Positions 17,038-28,383 are shown, counted from the first letter of the stretch. The stretch: DNA of 64,000 nucleotides from Streptococcus sanguinis (GCF_019929225.1 NZ_JAHZPA010000001.1:514805-578804), one strand, 5' to 3'. Translations and numbers: made by a program. The notes: a model not told the origin generated them from the sequence alone.

Positions 17038-18249
17038 ATGCCAAAATTTAATCGTATTCACTTGGTAGTCATGGACTCAGTTGGTATCGGTGCTGCACCA
17101 GATGCCAATAACTTTGTCAATGCAGGGGTACCAGATGGTGCTTCAGATACGCTGGGCCACATTTCCAAAACAGTCGGCCTGCATGTGCCCAATATGGCCA
17201 AGATGGGGCTGGGCAATATCGAGCGAGAAAGCCCGCTCAAAACGGTAGCCAGGGAAGAAAATCCCAGCGGCTACTATAGCAAGCTGGAGGAAGTTTCCCT
17301 GGGCAAGGACACCATGACCGGCCACTGGGAGATTATGGGTCTCAATATCACTGAGCCTTTTGATACTTTCTGGAATGGCTTCCCCGAAGAAATCCTGACC
17401 AAGATTGAAGAATTTTCCGGCCGCAAGGTTATCCGCGAGGCTAATAAACCTTACTCTGGGACATCTGTTATTGATGACTTTGGTCCCCGTCAGATGGAAA
17501 CTGGCGAGCTGATCATCTACACCTCGGCTGACCCTGTCTTGCAGATTGCAGCCCATGAGGACATCATCCCCCTGGATGAGCTCTACTCTATCTGCGAGTA
17601 CGCCCGCTCTATTACCTTGGACCGGCCTGCTCTTCTGGGGCGTATCATTGCCCGGCCTTATGTGGGACAGCCTGGCAGCTTTACCCGTACAGCTAATCGG
17701 CATGACTATGCGGTTTCGCCTTTTGAGCCGACAGTGCTTGATAAGCTCGATGAAGCCGGGATTGCTACCTATGCAGTGGGCAAAATCAATGACATTTTCA
17801 ACGGTGCTGGTATCAATCACGATGTAGGCCACAATCAGTCTAACAGCCATGGTGTTGACAATCTGATCAAAACCATTCAGTCTCAAGACTTCCAGCAGGG
17901 CTTTTCATTCACTAATTTGGTGGATTTTGATGCTCTCTACGGCCATCGCCGGGACCCTCACGGCTACCGCGACTGCCTGCAGGAGTTTGATGCCCGCCTG
18001 CCGGAAATCGTGGAAAGCATGCGCGAGGATGATCTGCTCATGATCACGGCCGACCATGGCAATGATCCGACCTATGCTGGAACGGACCATACGCGTGAGT
18101 ATATCCCGCTCTTGGTCTTTGGCAAATCACTCAAAGGTCAGGGCCATCTGCCAATCGGCCACTTTGCGGATATTTCAGCCACGATTGCCGACAATTTCGG
18201 AGTGGACAAGGCTATGATCGGCCAGAGTTTCTTGGACAAATTGGTGTAA
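17038..18249 (+). CDS. deoB: Phosphopentomutase
   Basis: A 403-residue metal-dependent enzyme of the alkaline phosphatase superfamily that converts (deoxy)ribose-1-phosphate to the 5-phosphate. It shows [12 protein letters not shown] near the start, DTMTGHWE with the catalytic Thr, and ADHGNDPT plus [10 protein letters not shown] metal ligands near the end. It lies 13 nt after rpiA and 15 nt before punA. It uses the sugar phosphates made by punA and deoD. Confidence 0.97.
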   Translation: MPKFNRIHLVVMDSVGIGAAPDANNFVNAGVPDGASDTLGHISKTVGLHVPNMAKMGLGNIERESPLKTVAREENPSGYYSKLEEVSLGKDTMTGHWEIMGLNITEPFDTFWNGFPEEILTKIEEFSGRKVIREANKPYSGTSVIDDFGPRQMETGELIIYTSADPVLQIAAHEDIIPLDELYSICEYARSITLDRPALLGRIIARPYVGQPGSFTRTANRHDYAVSPFEPTVLDKLDEAGIATYAVGKINDIFNGAGINHDVGHNQSNSHGVDNLIKTIQSQDFQQGFSFTNLVDFDALYGHRRDPHGYRDCLQEFDARLPEIVESMREDDLLMITADHGNDPTYAGTDHTREYIPLLVFGKSLKGQGHLPIGHFADISATIADNFGVDKAMIGQSFLDKLV

Positions 18250-18264
18250 GCGAAAGGAAAATGT

Positions 18265-19077
18265 ATGACAAGTTTATCTGAAAAAATCAAAGAAACAGCA
18301 GCTTTTTTGCAGGAAAAAGGGATGGCGGCGCCGGAGTTCGGCCTGATTTTGGGCTCTGGCCTGGGAGAATTGGCTGCTGAGATCGAAAATGCCGTCAGTC
18401 TGGACTATGCAGACATTCCCAACTGGGGCCGCTCAACTGTTGTTGGCCACGCTGGTAAATTAGTCTATGGAGACTTGGCAGGACGTAAAGTCTTGGCACT
18501 GCAAGGCCGTTTCCACTTCTATGAAGGAAATCCTTTAGAAATCGTTACTTTCCCAGTGCGTGTGATGAAGGCTCTTGGTGCTACAGGTGTTATTGTTACC
18601 AATGCTGCCGGTGGTATCGGCTATGGTCCTGGTACACTGATGGCCATTACGGACCACATCAATATGACTGGCCAAAATCCTTTGATTGGTGAAAATTTGG
18701 ATGAATTTGGTCCACGTTTCCCTGATATGTCAAAATCTTACACTCCAGAATACCGTGCCGTCGCTCACAAAGTTGCTGATAAGCTTGGTATCAAGCTGGA
18801 TGAGGGTGTTTATATCGGTGTAACTGGACCAACTTATGAAACGCCAGCAGAAATCCGTGCTTATAAGACGCTTGGGGCGGATGCAGTCGGCATGTCTACT
18901 GTTCCTGAAGTGATTGTAGCAGCACATTCTGGTTTGAAAGTCCTTGGGATTTCATGCATTACAAACTATGCTGCTGGGTTCCAAGAAGAGCTTAATCATG
19001 AGGAAGTGGTTGAAGTAACAGAACGTGTCAAGGGTGATTTCAAACGACTTCTTAAAGAAACACTTGCTGAATTGTAA
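18265..19077 (+). CDS. punA: Purine nucleoside phosphorylase I (trimeric type)
   Basis: A 270-residue phosphorylase cleaving inosine and guanosine with phosphate. Motifs: GLILGSGLGELA (phosphate loop), VVGHAGKLVYG, GRFHFYEG, and ATGVIVTNAAGGI. Length suits the low-molecular-mass family. AAAGGAAAA lies before the ATG. A 335-nt structured gap separates it from deoD. Confidence 0.96.
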   Translation: MTSLSEKIKETAAFLQEKGMAAPEFGLILGSGLGELAAEIENAVSLDYADIPNWGRSTVVGHAGKLVYGDLAGRKVLALQGRFHFYEGNPLEIVTFPVRVMKALGATGVIVTNAAGGIGYGPGTLMAITDHINMTGQNPLIGENLDEFGPRFPDMSKSYTPEYRAVAHKVADKLGIKLDEGVYIGVTGPTYETPAEIRAYKTLGADAVGMSTVPEVIVAAHSGLKVLGISCITNYAAGFQEELNHEEVVEVTERVKGDFKRLLKETLAEL

Positions 19078-19086
19078 AAAAATGTT

Positions 19087-19272
19087 GAAAGGCGTAGTGT
19101 CTGGGTTGGTAATTAAATCCGGAACAGCCTTTCTATCTAGCCGATAAAATCATTAAACCAAGGAAAGGTAGAGCGAGGTGTTCAGATTTGAACACAAGCG
19201 GAAAACTATCTTTCAAATAAACACAGAAAGGAAGGGCGTCTGAGTTTGAATTGAACTCGGGTTAGTCTTTCT
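19087..19272 (+). repeat. Three tandem related hairpins between punA and deoD
   Basis: Each unit is bracketed by a GAAAG.../...CTTTC stem around an inner stem-loop. Unit A: 19087-19093/19127-19133, inner 19101-19107/19116-19122. Unit B: 19163-19171/19206-19214, inner GTGTTC/GAACAC 19178-19183/19190-19195. Unit C: 19225-19230/19267-19272, inner GAGTT/AACTC 19242-19246/19254-19258. A and C also share sequence. AT-rich linkers join them. No open frame spans the region. A cis-acting RNA or a degenerate repeat family are both possible. Confidence 0.6.
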
Positions 19273-19324
19273 ATGAAATATTAAAAATAAGAAAGAAAGG
19301 AATTGAACCCACCCTAAAAGCTGT

Positions 19325-19382
19325 GGGAAAAAGATAGATGGTCTTGCGAGCATCGCTCACTGCGACCATCTCCTATTTTCCC
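19325..19382 (+). promoter_or_regulatory. Long hairpin just upstream of deoD
   Basis: Three stacked stems: GGGAAAA/TTTTCCC (19325-19331, 19376-19382), GATGGTC/GACCATC (19337-19343, 19364-19370) and GAGC/GCTC (19348-19351, 19355-19358). It ends 30 nt before the deoD ATG, where no convincing Shine-Dalgarno is seen. It could control deoD translation. Confidence 0.5.
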
Positions 19383-19412
19383 TTTGCTTTTGACGGGTTT
19401 GGTATCTTAACT

Positions 19413-20126
19413 ATGTCTATTCATATTGCTGCTAAACAAGGCGAGATTGCTGATAAAATCCTTCTTCCAGGTGATCCACTTCGGGCTAAGTTTATTGCGG
19501 AGAATTTCCTTGAGGATGCTGTTTGCTTCAATGAAGTCCGTAATATGTTCGGCTACACTGGTACTTACAAGGGTCATCGTGTATCTGTTATGGGGACTGG
19601 AATGGGAATGCCCTCAATCTCTATCTATGCGCGTGAGTTGATTGTTGACTACGGTGTGAAAAAGCTAATCCGTGTCGGAACTGCTGGCTCGCTGAATGCT
19701 GATGTGCATGTCCGTGAATTAGTACTGGCTCAGGCGGCTGCAACTAACTCTAACATTATCCGTAATGACTGGCCACAGTATGATTTTCCGCAAATCGCTA
19801 GCTTTGATTTGTTAGATAAGGCCTATCATATCGCCAAAGATCTCGGTATGACGACGCACGTTGGAAACGTCTTGTCGTCTGATGTCTTTTACTCAAACTA
19901 CTTTGAAAAGAATATCGAGCTTGGTAAGTGGGGGGTTAAGGCAGTTGAAATGGAAGCGGCAGCTCTTTACTATTTGGCTGCTCAACACCATGTGGATGCT
20001 CTTGCTATCATGACTATTTCTGACAGCTTAGTCAATCCAGAAGAAGACACGACTGCAGAAGAACGTCAAAATACCTTCACCGATATGATGAAGGTTGGTT
20101 TGGAAACCTTGATTGCAGAAGCATGA
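19413..20126 (+). CDS. deoD: Purine nucleoside phosphorylase, DeoD type
   Basis: A 237-residue hexameric-type phosphorylase acting on adenosine, inosine and guanosine and their deoxy forms. It opens [40 protein letters not shown] and [15 protein letters not shown] are the phosphate and ribose sites; SDSLV near the end holds the catalytic Asp. The start at 19413 matches the family N terminus although no strong ribosome site precedes it. A longer frame from 19338 runs through the upstream hairpin and is rejected. The stop overlaps the next gene (ATGA). Confidence 0.95.
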   Translation: MSIHIAAKQGEIADKILLPGDPLRAKFIAENFLEDAVCFNEVRNMFGYTGTYKGHRVSVMGTGMGMPSISIYARELIVDYGVKKLIRVGTAGSLNADVHVRELVLAQAAATNSNIIRNDWPQYDFPQIASFDLLDKAYHIAKDLGMTTHVGNVLSSDVFYSNYFEKNIELGKWGVKAVEMEAAALYYLAAQHHVDALAIMTISDSLVNPEEDTTAEERQNTFTDMMKVGLETLIAEA

Positions 20127-20884
20127 AAGTAGATGTCAAAGAAGCCATTCTCTTTGCTATTTCCCGCTATGACTATGCTTATGCTCATAAACTAGCTGAG
20201 AGAGCAGGAAGTGGTGTCCAGTCTGACTTGGTCCGTCTTCTTGGCGCTTTAGCGGAGCGAAGAGAACTCAACATCCAATCTATGATGAATCTAAAGTTGG
20301 AAATCACTGGGTCTACCCTAGCTGATTTTCAGCTTTTTTGCCATGAAAATGAAGCAGACGAGCAGCTGGCCAATTACCTTTATGACCTGGAAGCCAAGCT
20401 GAGAAATGAGCAGCTGATTGACTTTATCCGAGCTGTCAGTCCAGCTATTTATCGAATTTTTATGCGGCTGATTCGTAAGCAAATACAGGATATTGATTGC
20501 TATATTCATAATTCGCGAGGGGCCAGTTACGACCGTTGGAAGTTTGAAAAGATGCGAAATTCTGATAATCCTTACCTGCAAAATTTCCATGCGGAAAGCA
20601 CGGTCAATTCTTCTAGTTTGACGGAGATGATTTTGCAGTTGCATTTGCCCGAATCTGTCAAAGAATCAGCACAGCAGCTAAGAGAGTTAGAAAAGTCGGT
20701 TCGAAATCCGTTGGCTCATCTTATCAAGCCTTTCGACGAGGAAGAATTGCACAGGACGACAGGTTTCTCATCTCAGCACTTTATGGAGCTTCTGGTTGAT
20801 TTGGCGCAGGAGACAGGCATTGTCTACCAGAGGGAACCTTTTTACTTCGACCGAGCGAATGCGGTCATAGAAAGTTTCTTATAA
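20123..20884 (+). CDS. Stand-alone Csm6-like HEPN-domain protein
   Basis: A 253-residue, largely helical cytosolic protein. Its opening [15 protein letters not shown] and the C-terminal RNPLAH (Arg194, His199) fit the helical half of Csm6/Csx1-type ribonucleases, in which R-x4-6-H is the catalytic motif of the HEPN domain. No CARF sensor domain is present: the protein is about half a Csm6. It overlaps deoD by 4 nt and is followed 11 nt later by a Sir2 gene, so it is probably expressed with purine salvage. No type III CRISPR locus lies in the window. RNase activity and trigger are inference. Confidence 0.6.
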   Translation: MKVDVKEAILFAISRYDYAYAHKLAERAGSGVQSDLVRLLGALAERRELNIQSMMNLKLEITGSTLADFQLFCHENEADEQLANYLYDLEAKLRNEQLIDFIRAVSPAIYRIFMRLIRKQIQDIDCYIHNSRGASYDRWKFEKMRNSDNPYLQNFHAESTVNSSSLTEMILQLHLPESVKESAQQLRELEKSVRNPLAHLIKPFDEEELHRTTGFSSQHFMELLVDLAQETGIVYQREPFYFDRANAVIESFL

Positions 20885-20895
20885 GGAGTAGCAGG

Positions 20896-21627
20896 ATGGA
20901 TAAGATTGCAAGGCTGCAAGAATTAATAGACCAAAGTCAGAATATTGTCTTTTTCGGTGGGGCGGGTGTTTCGACGGAGTCTAATATTCCGGACTTCCGC
21001 AGTTCAGATGGGATATATAGTGTCGAGCTGGGGCGGCATTTTACAGCGGAGCAACTGGTTTCTCACACTATGTTTAAGCGCTATCCACAGGAGTTTTTCG
21101 ACTTCTACAAGAAGTACCTGCTCTATCCGGATGCTAAGCCCAATGCTGCTCATGCTTACTTGGCAGACTTGGAAAAAGCAGGCAAGCTCAAGGCTGTAGT
21201 GACTCAAAATATCGATAGCTTGCATGAAATGGCCGGTTCGAAAAAGGTTCTCAAACTACATGGCAGTGCGGATAGAAATTACTGTTTGAATTGTCAACGG
21301 TTCTATGATTTAGACGACTTTCTGGCTCTGCACGGTACCGTTCCTCACTGCCTTGACTGTGGCGGTATTGTCAAGCCAGATGTGACCCTCTATGAAGAAC
21401 CTCTAGATATGGAACTTTTCCGTCAAGCGGCCCAAGCTATCCATCAAGCAGACCTGCTGATAATTGGTGGCACATCCTTAGTCGTCTATCCAGCAGCCAG
21501 CCTCATCCAGTACTTTTCAGGTAAGCATCTGGTCGTCATCAACAAGACCAACATCCCTCAAGACAGCCAAGCAGACCTAGTAATTGAGGGTAGGATTGGA
21601 AAAGTGTTTGGGGAGTTGAAACAATAG
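20896..21627 (+). CDS. cobB: NAD-dependent protein deacylase, Sir2 family
   Basis: A 243-residue sirtuin. The NAD-binding motif GAGVSTESNIPDFRS, TQNIDSLHE, the catalytic LHGS His, a Cys4 zinc ribbon (CxxC ... CxxC) and GGTSLVVYPA are all intact. Sirtuins remove acyl groups from lysine and release nicotinamide. It is complete and looks like a housekeeping CobB rather than a defence SIR2. It follows deoD and the HEPN gene in the same operon and ends at a strong terminator. Confidence 0.95.
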   Translation: MDKIARLQELIDQSQNIVFFGGAGVSTESNIPDFRSSDGIYSVELGRHFTAEQLVSHTMFKRYPQEFFDFYKKYLLYPDAKPNAAHAYLADLEKAGKLKAVVTQNIDSLHEMAGSKKVLKLHGSADRNYCLNCQRFYDLDDFLALHGTVPHCLDCGGIVKPDVTLYEEPLDMELFRQAAQAIHQADLLIIGGTSLVVYPAASLIQYFSGKHLVVINKTNIPQDSQADLVIEGRIGKVFGELKQ

Positions 21628-21665
21628 AAAAAACACCTGAAAAAGCTTTTTTCAGGTGTTTTTTT
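21628..21665. terminator. Bidirectional terminator between sir2 and the LysR gene
   Basis: A stem of about 17 bp centred on AAAAGCTTTT with A/T runs on both sides serves the convergent genes. Confidence 0.93.
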
Positions 21666-21670
21666 GCAGT

Positions 21671-22579
21671 TTATTTATCAAACTGTACTTCCTCAATCAG
21701 ATACTCAATGAAGCGTTCTCCCATTTTGGATAGGCTAGCTTTTTCGTGCTGGATGTAAACCAGTTCAATCGGATCATCAATGTCCAGTGGGATTGACACG
21801 ATATTATCTCCGTTGAGGTTGCTGTTGAGGATACCGGTTGCAATCGTGTAGCCATCCAGACCGATCAAAAGGTTAAAGAGGGTCGCACGGTCGCTGACCA
21901 CGATAGATTTTTTATGGTGTTCCTGAGAGAGAATTTCCTCAGAAAAGTAGAAGGAGTTGTGAGTCCCTTGGTCATAGCTGAGGTAGGGGAAGTTTTCTAA
22001 GTCGGATAATTGGACCAGTTTTTTCTTGGCCAGCGGATTGGACTTGCTGACAAAGATATGGGGCTGAGCTGTAAAGAGATGAGTGGCAATCAGATGATTG
22101 TCATCCAGCATCTTGGATAGGACATCGCGATTGTAGCTATTGAGAAAGAGGACGCCGATTTCGCTGCGGAAGTTTTTTACGTCGTCAATAATTTCCCAAG
22201 TCCGAGTTTCCCGCAGAAAGAGCTCGTATTTCTCCATATCGCTTTTTTTAAGCAGGGAGACAAAGGCATTGACCACAAAAGCATAGTGCTGAGCAGACAC
22301 GCTGAAAAGCTCGCGGTGGGCGACAGGGTTTTTGTATCGCTCCTCTAGAAGTTGCGTCTGCTCAACAACCTGCCGGGCATAGGAAAGAAACTCCATGCCG
22401 TCTTTGGTCAAGGTAATTCCTTTGGGATTGCGAATGAAAATCTCGATACCCATTTCATTTTCCAAATCCCGTACAGCATTGGACAAACTAGGCTGAGTAA
22501 TGAAAAGCTGTTTGGCAGCTTCGTTCATACTGCCGGTCTCGACGATTTTGATAATATAGTGTAACTGTTGAATTCTCAT
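21671..22579 (-). CDS. cpsY: LysR-family regulator, CpsY/MtaR type
   Basis: A 302-residue LysR regulator: N-terminal winged helix (MRIQQLHYIIKIVETGSMNEAA..., ITQPSLSNAVRDLENEMG) and a C-terminal co-inducer domain. The sequence agrees with what I recall of streptococcal CpsY/MtaR, linked to methionine transport and survival in blood or neutrophils. It is convergent with sir2 and divergent from the next membrane-protein gene, which could be a target, though LysR regulators of this group act at distant sites too. Confidence 0.85.
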   Translation of the reverse strand: MRIQQLHYIIKIVETGSMNEAAKQLFITQPSLSNAVRDLENEMGIEIFIRNPKGITLTKDGMEFLSYARQVVEQTQLLEERYKNPVAHRELFSVSAQHYAFVVNAFVSLLKKSDMEKYELFLRETRTWEIIDDVKNFRSEIGVLFLNSYNRDVLSKMLDDNHLIATHLFTAQPHIFVSKSNPLAKKKLVQLSDLENFPYLSYDQGTHNSFYFSEEILSQEHHKKSIVVSDRATLFNLLIGLDGYTIATGILNSNLNGDNIVSIPLDIDDPIELVYIQHEKASLSKMGERFIEYLIEEVQFDK

Positions 22580-22757
22580 AGGACTATTTTATCACAAACT
22601 GGGGATTTTTTCCCGGTAAATCAATGAAAGGTAGTAAGGTTTTATGATTGAATTTATTAAAATGGACAGATGGTAAAAGAAATTCTATTGGATATAGTGA
22701 CATTTTTGAAGTTTTTCATAGAAATATTTTATTCAGTCTATTGTAATGAAACGGATT

Positions 22758-22786
22758 TTGCAATTTCAAGTTATTCGTGATATGAT
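22758..22786 (+). promoter_or_regulatory. Promoter of the tandem membrane-protein genes
   Basis: TTGCAA (22758-22763), a 17-nt spacer and TATGAT (22781-22786). The rest of 22580-22757 shows no gene. Confidence 0.65.
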
Positions 22787-22813
22787 GATTTTTAGACTGT
22801 AAAAGGAGTAGTT

Positions 22814-23656
22814 ATGAAGAGAAAAGAGGATTCTTTTGAAGATATTGCTTTTGAGTTAGAGAAGGAGACTTCTAAGTCAAAGTTCTTACCATTCGTTCTA
22901 TTAGCCATTATTGGCTTTTCTATCGTTGGAGCGGTTTTTTTAATGCTCTCTATACCGGAAAAAGCTAAATCTAAGCAACCGGTGAGCCAGTCAAGTCACA
23001 TTATTTCACCATCAAAAAAATTAGAGGATAAGAAGACTGAAGTAAAAAAATTCGCTGAAAGTCTTACAGTTTCTCCAGAAAAAAGCGGTCCCTTTCTTTG
23101 GACGGTTGACAAGGCAGTTTCTCTACCCATGGACAAAGATAAAGGCGGAGCCGTCTTGGAAGATGTTTTAAAAGAATTTGGAAAACCTGTCGAAGCTGGT
23201 TCGTGGATCCACTTATTACCAAATCATGAAGTCCGAAACTATATTAGTCTTTTCTGGAAAGATAAAAACGGTAATATAGGCAATATATCTTTAATATTTG
23301 CTGAATTTGATGGTGTCTATAAGCTCACCTCAAAGTTCTTTAATCTTTCAAGTAATGCAATTAAAGTTGATAAAAAACCTGATCGAGATTTTTTATGGAC
23401 GCAAGAATATATAGATAGTCTTGTTATTGGTGCTAGAGAAGGTACTGACAAAGGTACGGCTTATGATGAGATTGTTTCAAATGTTGGTTTGCCTTTTTAT
23501 CAAATAATTTCAGGAGAAAACAATCAACTTAAGTTAAGGATTACTTATAATAATCCAAAGGGTTGGAAAGAACGTAATAAATTACAGACTGTTATTCTAG
23601 AATTCTACAACCAAGAAGATGGAACATGGCGTTTAGTTTCTAAACAAAGCCAGTAA
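22814..23656 (+). CDS. Membrane-anchored protein with two repeat modules, function unknown
   Basis: A 280-residue protein with a charged cytoplasmic N terminus, one transmembrane helix (about 24-47) and an extracellular part. After a Lys/Ser-rich linker there are two modules of about 90 residues, each opening F-L-W-T and then (V/Y)xxxLxx...G...LEDVLKEFGKP or YDEIVSNVGLP. I do not recognise the family with certainty. The next gene has the same plan, so the pair arose by duplication. AAGGAG precedes the ATG. Confidence 0.8.
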   Translation: MKRKEDSFEDIAFELEKETSKSKFLPFVLLAIIGFSIVGAVFLMLSIPEKAKSKQPVSQSSHIISPSKKLEDKKTEVKKFAESLTVSPEKSGPFLWTVDKAVSLPMDKDKGGAVLEDVLKEFGKPVEAGSWIHLLPNHEVRNYISLFWKDKNGNIGNISLIFAEFDGVYKLTSKFFNLSSNAIKVDKKPDRDFLWTQEYIDSLVIGAREGTDKGTAYDEIVSNVGLPFYQIISGENNQLKLRITYNNPKGWKERNKLQTVILEFYNQEDGTWRLVSKQSQ

Positions 23657-23681
23657 ACTAAATAAGAAAGAGGAGACAAAC

Positions 23682-24659
23682 TTGAGAAAGAATAGCAAGA
23701 AAAAACATGATTCCAATTCATTTAGAGATATAAAAAAGGAACTTTATAGACAACAAAAGATAAAAAGAGAAGAACTCAGCATGATGGCCATACAAGAGAA
23801 GAAAAAAAGGACTAACTTGGCCTTTATTCTTCTTTGTTTAACCATATCATTTACTTTATTCTTTGGCTTCTATTATTTATCACTAAAGGTTCCTAACAAA
23901 GACAATGCTAAACACAAAGAAGATAAGACAGTCTCGTCAGTTAGTAAAGAAAGCTCTACTACTCAGCAAGATGAACCTGAGTTAGAAATGGACAAGAAAC
24001 AGAAGGAACTTAAAAATAAACTTGTGGTAGAAGATGAAAAAAAGTTTGCTTTTAAATGGACATTAGACAATTTTGTAGAACTCAAAATAGCAAAAATTGG
24101 GGGGTGGAAGAATAATCCGACTTTGGAAGAAGTTATTACGAAATACGGTAAGGGTTCAAATGTGAGTTTTACCGAAAATGGATTGACACTAACTTATAAG
24201 ACAAGGGTGATGGACATAGAAAAAAACAGCTTATCTGATCATCCTCAGGAGATAAGACTAGGTTTTTTTGATCCCGATTCCAATGGCAAGGAGTACTATT
24301 TGATAACTAAATCGGCATTGTTCTTGGACGATAGTCGCTATCCAGTGGCTGCCAAAGAGGAGTTTGTCTTTAACTGGAAGCCAGAAGATATCGATACATT
24401 GATATTGGGCGATAGGCAGCGAGGTAAAGGTGGTATGACTTATCAAGAAGTTGTTGAACGTTTTGGATTACCCTCTTACAGTAATATTCATGGGAATGAT
24501 ACGGATTTTGACCCCTTATCATTGAGCATACAGTATATTAATATACGAAAATCAGATACTGAACGAAAAAGTGATAGAGTAGCCTTGATTTTCAGAAGAC
24601 AGGAGGATGGAAGCTTTTGTCTAGCAGATGTAAGTAGCGAATTTGACAAGGACTGGTAA
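23682..24659 (+). CDS. Paralogue of the preceding membrane-anchored protein
   Basis: A 325-residue protein with a long basic cytoplasmic N terminus (about 45 residues), one transmembrane helix (about 47-70), a linker and two modules starting FAFKWTLDNF and FVFNWKPEDI, each followed by a G-rich turn and (L/Y)xEVxxxxG. The start is TTG at 23682, preceded by GAGGAG at a suitable distance; the next in-frame ATG would remove much of the basic segment. It sits 25 nt after its paralogue. Function unknown; an envelope or extracellular binding role is a guess. Confidence 0.78.
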   Translation: MRKNSKKKHDSNSFRDIKKELYRQQKIKREELSMMAIQEKKKRTNLAFILLCLTISFTLFFGFYYLSLKVPNKDNAKHKEDKTVSSVSKESSTTQQDEPELEMDKKQKELKNKLVVEDEKKFAFKWTLDNFVELKIAKIGGWKNNPTLEEVITKYGKGSNVSFTENGLTLTYKTRVMDIEKNSLSDHPQEIRLGFFDPDSNGKEYYLITKSALFLDDSRYPVAAKEEFVFNWKPEDIDTLILGDRQRGKGGMTYQEVVERFGLPSYSNIHGNDTDFDPLSLSIQYINIRKSDTERKSDRVALIFRRQEDGSFCLADVSSEFDKDW

Positions 24660-24703
24660 AGCTGTGGTAAGTCGGAGATGTGAAAATTCTGATATTTTAT
24701 GCC

Positions 24704-24848
24704 TTGACATTCCTCATCTCTAACGATATAATGTTTACAATTTAACCTTTAATCTAGTCCAGTGAGGCTGCAAGGTAGGAAAAACGGTATAAGAGGCAGT
24801 TGGCTGCCTTGTTTTTTGCGAAACCTTGCTGCGGCGAGGTTTTTTTCT
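24704..24848 (+). promoter_or_regulatory. pyrKD promoter and PyrR attenuator
   Basis: TTGACA (24704-24709), 17 nt, TATAAT (24727-24732). The leader has the PyrR-binding loop AGTCCAGTGAGGCTG from 24757 and ends in a terminator (stem AAACCTTGC/GCGAGGTTT, 24821-24829 and 24834-24842, then T). High UMP lets PyrR favour termination. Confidence 0.9.
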
Positions 24849-24867
24849 TGTAGAAAGTGAGGTTGTC

Positions 24868-26624
<1,757 letters not shown>

Positions 26625-26638
26625 AGTTACATTTTTAC

Positions 26639-26777
26639 TTGACAATCCTGCTGTGAAATTATAGAATGAACTAAATATAACCTTTAAAGAAGTCCAGAGA
26701 GGCTACTAAGGTGCATACGTTTGAATGGCAGATACTGCCACATTTTCGTGTAACCTTGCTCTCGGGCAAGGTTTTTT
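26639..26777 (+). promoter_or_regulatory. pyrFE promoter and second PyrR attenuator
   Basis: TTGACA (26639-26644), 17 nt, TAGAAT (26662-26667). The PyrR loop AGTCCAGAGAGGCT is at 26691-26704, and the terminator AACCTTGC/GCAAGGTT at 26752-26759/26766-26773 is followed by T. Confidence 0.9.
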
Positions 26778-26872
26778 CTATGTCTCTGAGCCTAACCTGA
26801 AGGTTGGTTTTGAGATATAAATGCCTAATGGACTTTTTTGAAGATAATAATTTAAAAGGAGATTTTCCCCTC

Positions 26873-27565
26873 ATGCGTGAAGAACGGCCTATTATCGCCC
26901 TCGATTTTCCATCTTTTGACGATGTCAAAGATTTCTTGGAGCATTTTCCGGAAGATGAAAAACTCTATGTCAAAATCGGTATGGAATTCTTCTATGCCAT
27001 CGGTCCAGAAATCGTTCATTACCTGAAAGGTCTTGGGCACAGCATTTTCTTGGATTTGAAACTGCACGACATTCCCAACACGGTCCGCTCAGCCATGTCT
27101 GTCTTAGGAACTTTTGGTATCGACATGGTGACGGTTCATGCGGCAGGCGGTGTGGAAATGATGAGCGAAGCCAAGAAGGTCTTGGGGGATAAGGCTAAAT
27201 TGGTTGCGGTGACCCAGCTGACCTCGACCAGCGAGGAAGATATGCGTGATTGCCAAAATATCCAGACCACGGTTCAGGAGTCCGTTGTTAATTACGCTCG
27301 GAAGGCTAAAGAAGCTGGTTTGGATGGCGTAGTTTGTTCAGCTCAAGAAGTGGAACTGATTAAGGCGGCAACTGCAGCTGATTTCCTCTGTGTGACACCA
27401 GGTATTCGGCCTGCTGGATCAGAAATCGGCGACCAAAAACGGGTCATGACACCGCAGGAAGCTCATCAAATTGGTAGTGACTATATTGTAGTAGGTCGTC
27501 CAATTATCCAAGCTGAAAATCCTTGGGATGCTTACCACGAGATTAAGAAGCAGTGGAATAGTTAG
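26873..27565 (+). CDS. pyrF: Orotidine 5'-phosphate decarboxylase
   Basis: A 230-residue TIM-barrel enzyme making UMP from [12 protein letters not shown] opens the barrel, [12 protein letters not shown] is the catalytic Lys/Asp cluster, and TPGIRP with VVGRPI are the phosphate sites. The ATG at 26873 follows AAAGGAG; an upstream in-frame ATG would start inside the leader and is rejected. pyrE follows after 77 nt. Confidence 0.97.
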   Translation: MREERPIIALDFPSFDDVKDFLEHFPEDEKLYVKIGMEFFYAIGPEIVHYLKGLGHSIFLDLKLHDIPNTVRSAMSVLGTFGIDMVTVHAAGGVEMMSEAKKVLGDKAKLVAVTQLTSTSEEDMRDCQNIQTTVQESVVNYARKAKEAGLDGVVCSAQEVELIKAATAADFLCVTPGIRPAGSEIGDQKRVMTPQEAHQIGSDYIVVGRPIIQAENPWDAYHEIKKQWNS

Positions 27566-27642
27566 ACAAAACAAGAGATTTGAATTAAATCGTTTATCAA
27601 AATTAACAGCATCATAAAATTTCAAATTTATAAGGAGAAAAA

Positions 27643-28272
27643 ATGATTTTAGCAAAAGAGATTGCGCGTGATTTATTGAAAATCAAAGCAGTGTATTTGA
27701 AGCCAGAAGAGCCTTTTACATGGGCGTCGGGCATCAAGTCACCTATATATACGGACAACCGTGTGACCTTGGCTTATCCAGAGACTCGGACCTTGATTGA
27801 AAATGGTTTTGTCGAAAAGATTCGGTCGGAATTTCCAGATGTAGAAGTCATTGCTGGAACTGCGACAGCAGGTATTCCTCACGGAGCTATTATTGCAGAT
27901 AAAATGAACCTGCCATTTGCTTATATCCGCAGCAAACCAAAAGATCACGGAGCGGGCAATCAAATCGAAGGTCGCGTAGTGCCTGGACAGAAGATGGTTG
28001 TCATTGAAGACTTAATCTCGACTGGCGGTTCGGTCTTGGATGCTATCGCTGCCGCTAAACGTGAAGGTGCGGACGTGATTGGCGCAGCGGCCATCTTTAC
28101 CTATGAGCTGCCAAAGGCAGAAAAGAACTTCAGTGAAGCGGGTGTCAAATTGGTGACCCTTTCTAACTACACTGAGCTAATCACTCTGGCTGAAGCAGAG
28201 GGTTATGTCAGTCCAGAGGGCTTGGCCTTGCTTGAGAAATTTAAGCATGACCAAGAAAATTGGCAGTCCTAG
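27643..28272 (+). CDS. pyrE: Orotate phosphoribosyltransferase
   Basis: A 209-residue PRTase joining orotate and PRPP to form [19 protein letters not shown] is the orotate site and [12 protein letters not shown] the PRPP loop. AAGGAGAAAA precedes the ATG. It uses the PRPP made by prs genes such as the one at 57-58 kb. Confidence 0.97.
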   Translation: MILAKEIARDLLKIKAVYLKPEEPFTWASGIKSPIYTDNRVTLAYPETRTLIENGFVEKIRSEFPDVEVIAGTATAGIPHGAIIADKMNLPFAYIRSKPKDHGAGNQIEGRVVPGQKMVVIEDLISTGGSVLDAIAAAKREGADVIGAAAIFTYELPKAEKNFSEAGVKLVTLSNYTELITLAEAEGYVSPEGLALLEKFKHDQENWQS

Positions 28273-28285
28273 ACCGAATAGAAAT

Positions 28286-28316
28286 AAAATGATCTGACTC
28301 TTATTCAGGTCATTTT
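28286..28316 (+). terminator. Terminator of pyrFE
   Basis: A 12-bp stem AAAATGATCTGA/TCAGGTCATTTT with one G-U pair. Confidence 0.9.
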
Positions 28317-28368
28317 TCAGTAAAACGTCCTTGTACTGCCTTTAAAAATGGCTTAAAGTCTCGGCGTT

Positions 28369-28377
28369 TGGTATAAT
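28369..28377 (+). promoter_or_regulatory. Extended -10 set 6 nt before a start codon
   Basis: TGGTATAAT (TATAAT 28372-28377) is followed by AGAGCT and then the ATG at 28384. The expected transcription start is the A of the ATG and no Shine-Dalgarno is present, so a leaderless mRNA is predicted. Confidence 0.65.
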
Positions 28378-28383
28378 AGAGCT

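Noticed and set aside
17143..17886. A 247-codon minus-strand frame inside deoB
   Set aside because: It is a shadow of the GC-richer deoB coding sequence, with no promoter, ribosome site or recognisable domain.
19338..19412. An N-terminal extension of deoD from an upstream ATG
   Set aside because: It would translate the hairpin upstream of deoD, has no ribosome site and does not fit the DeoD N terminus.
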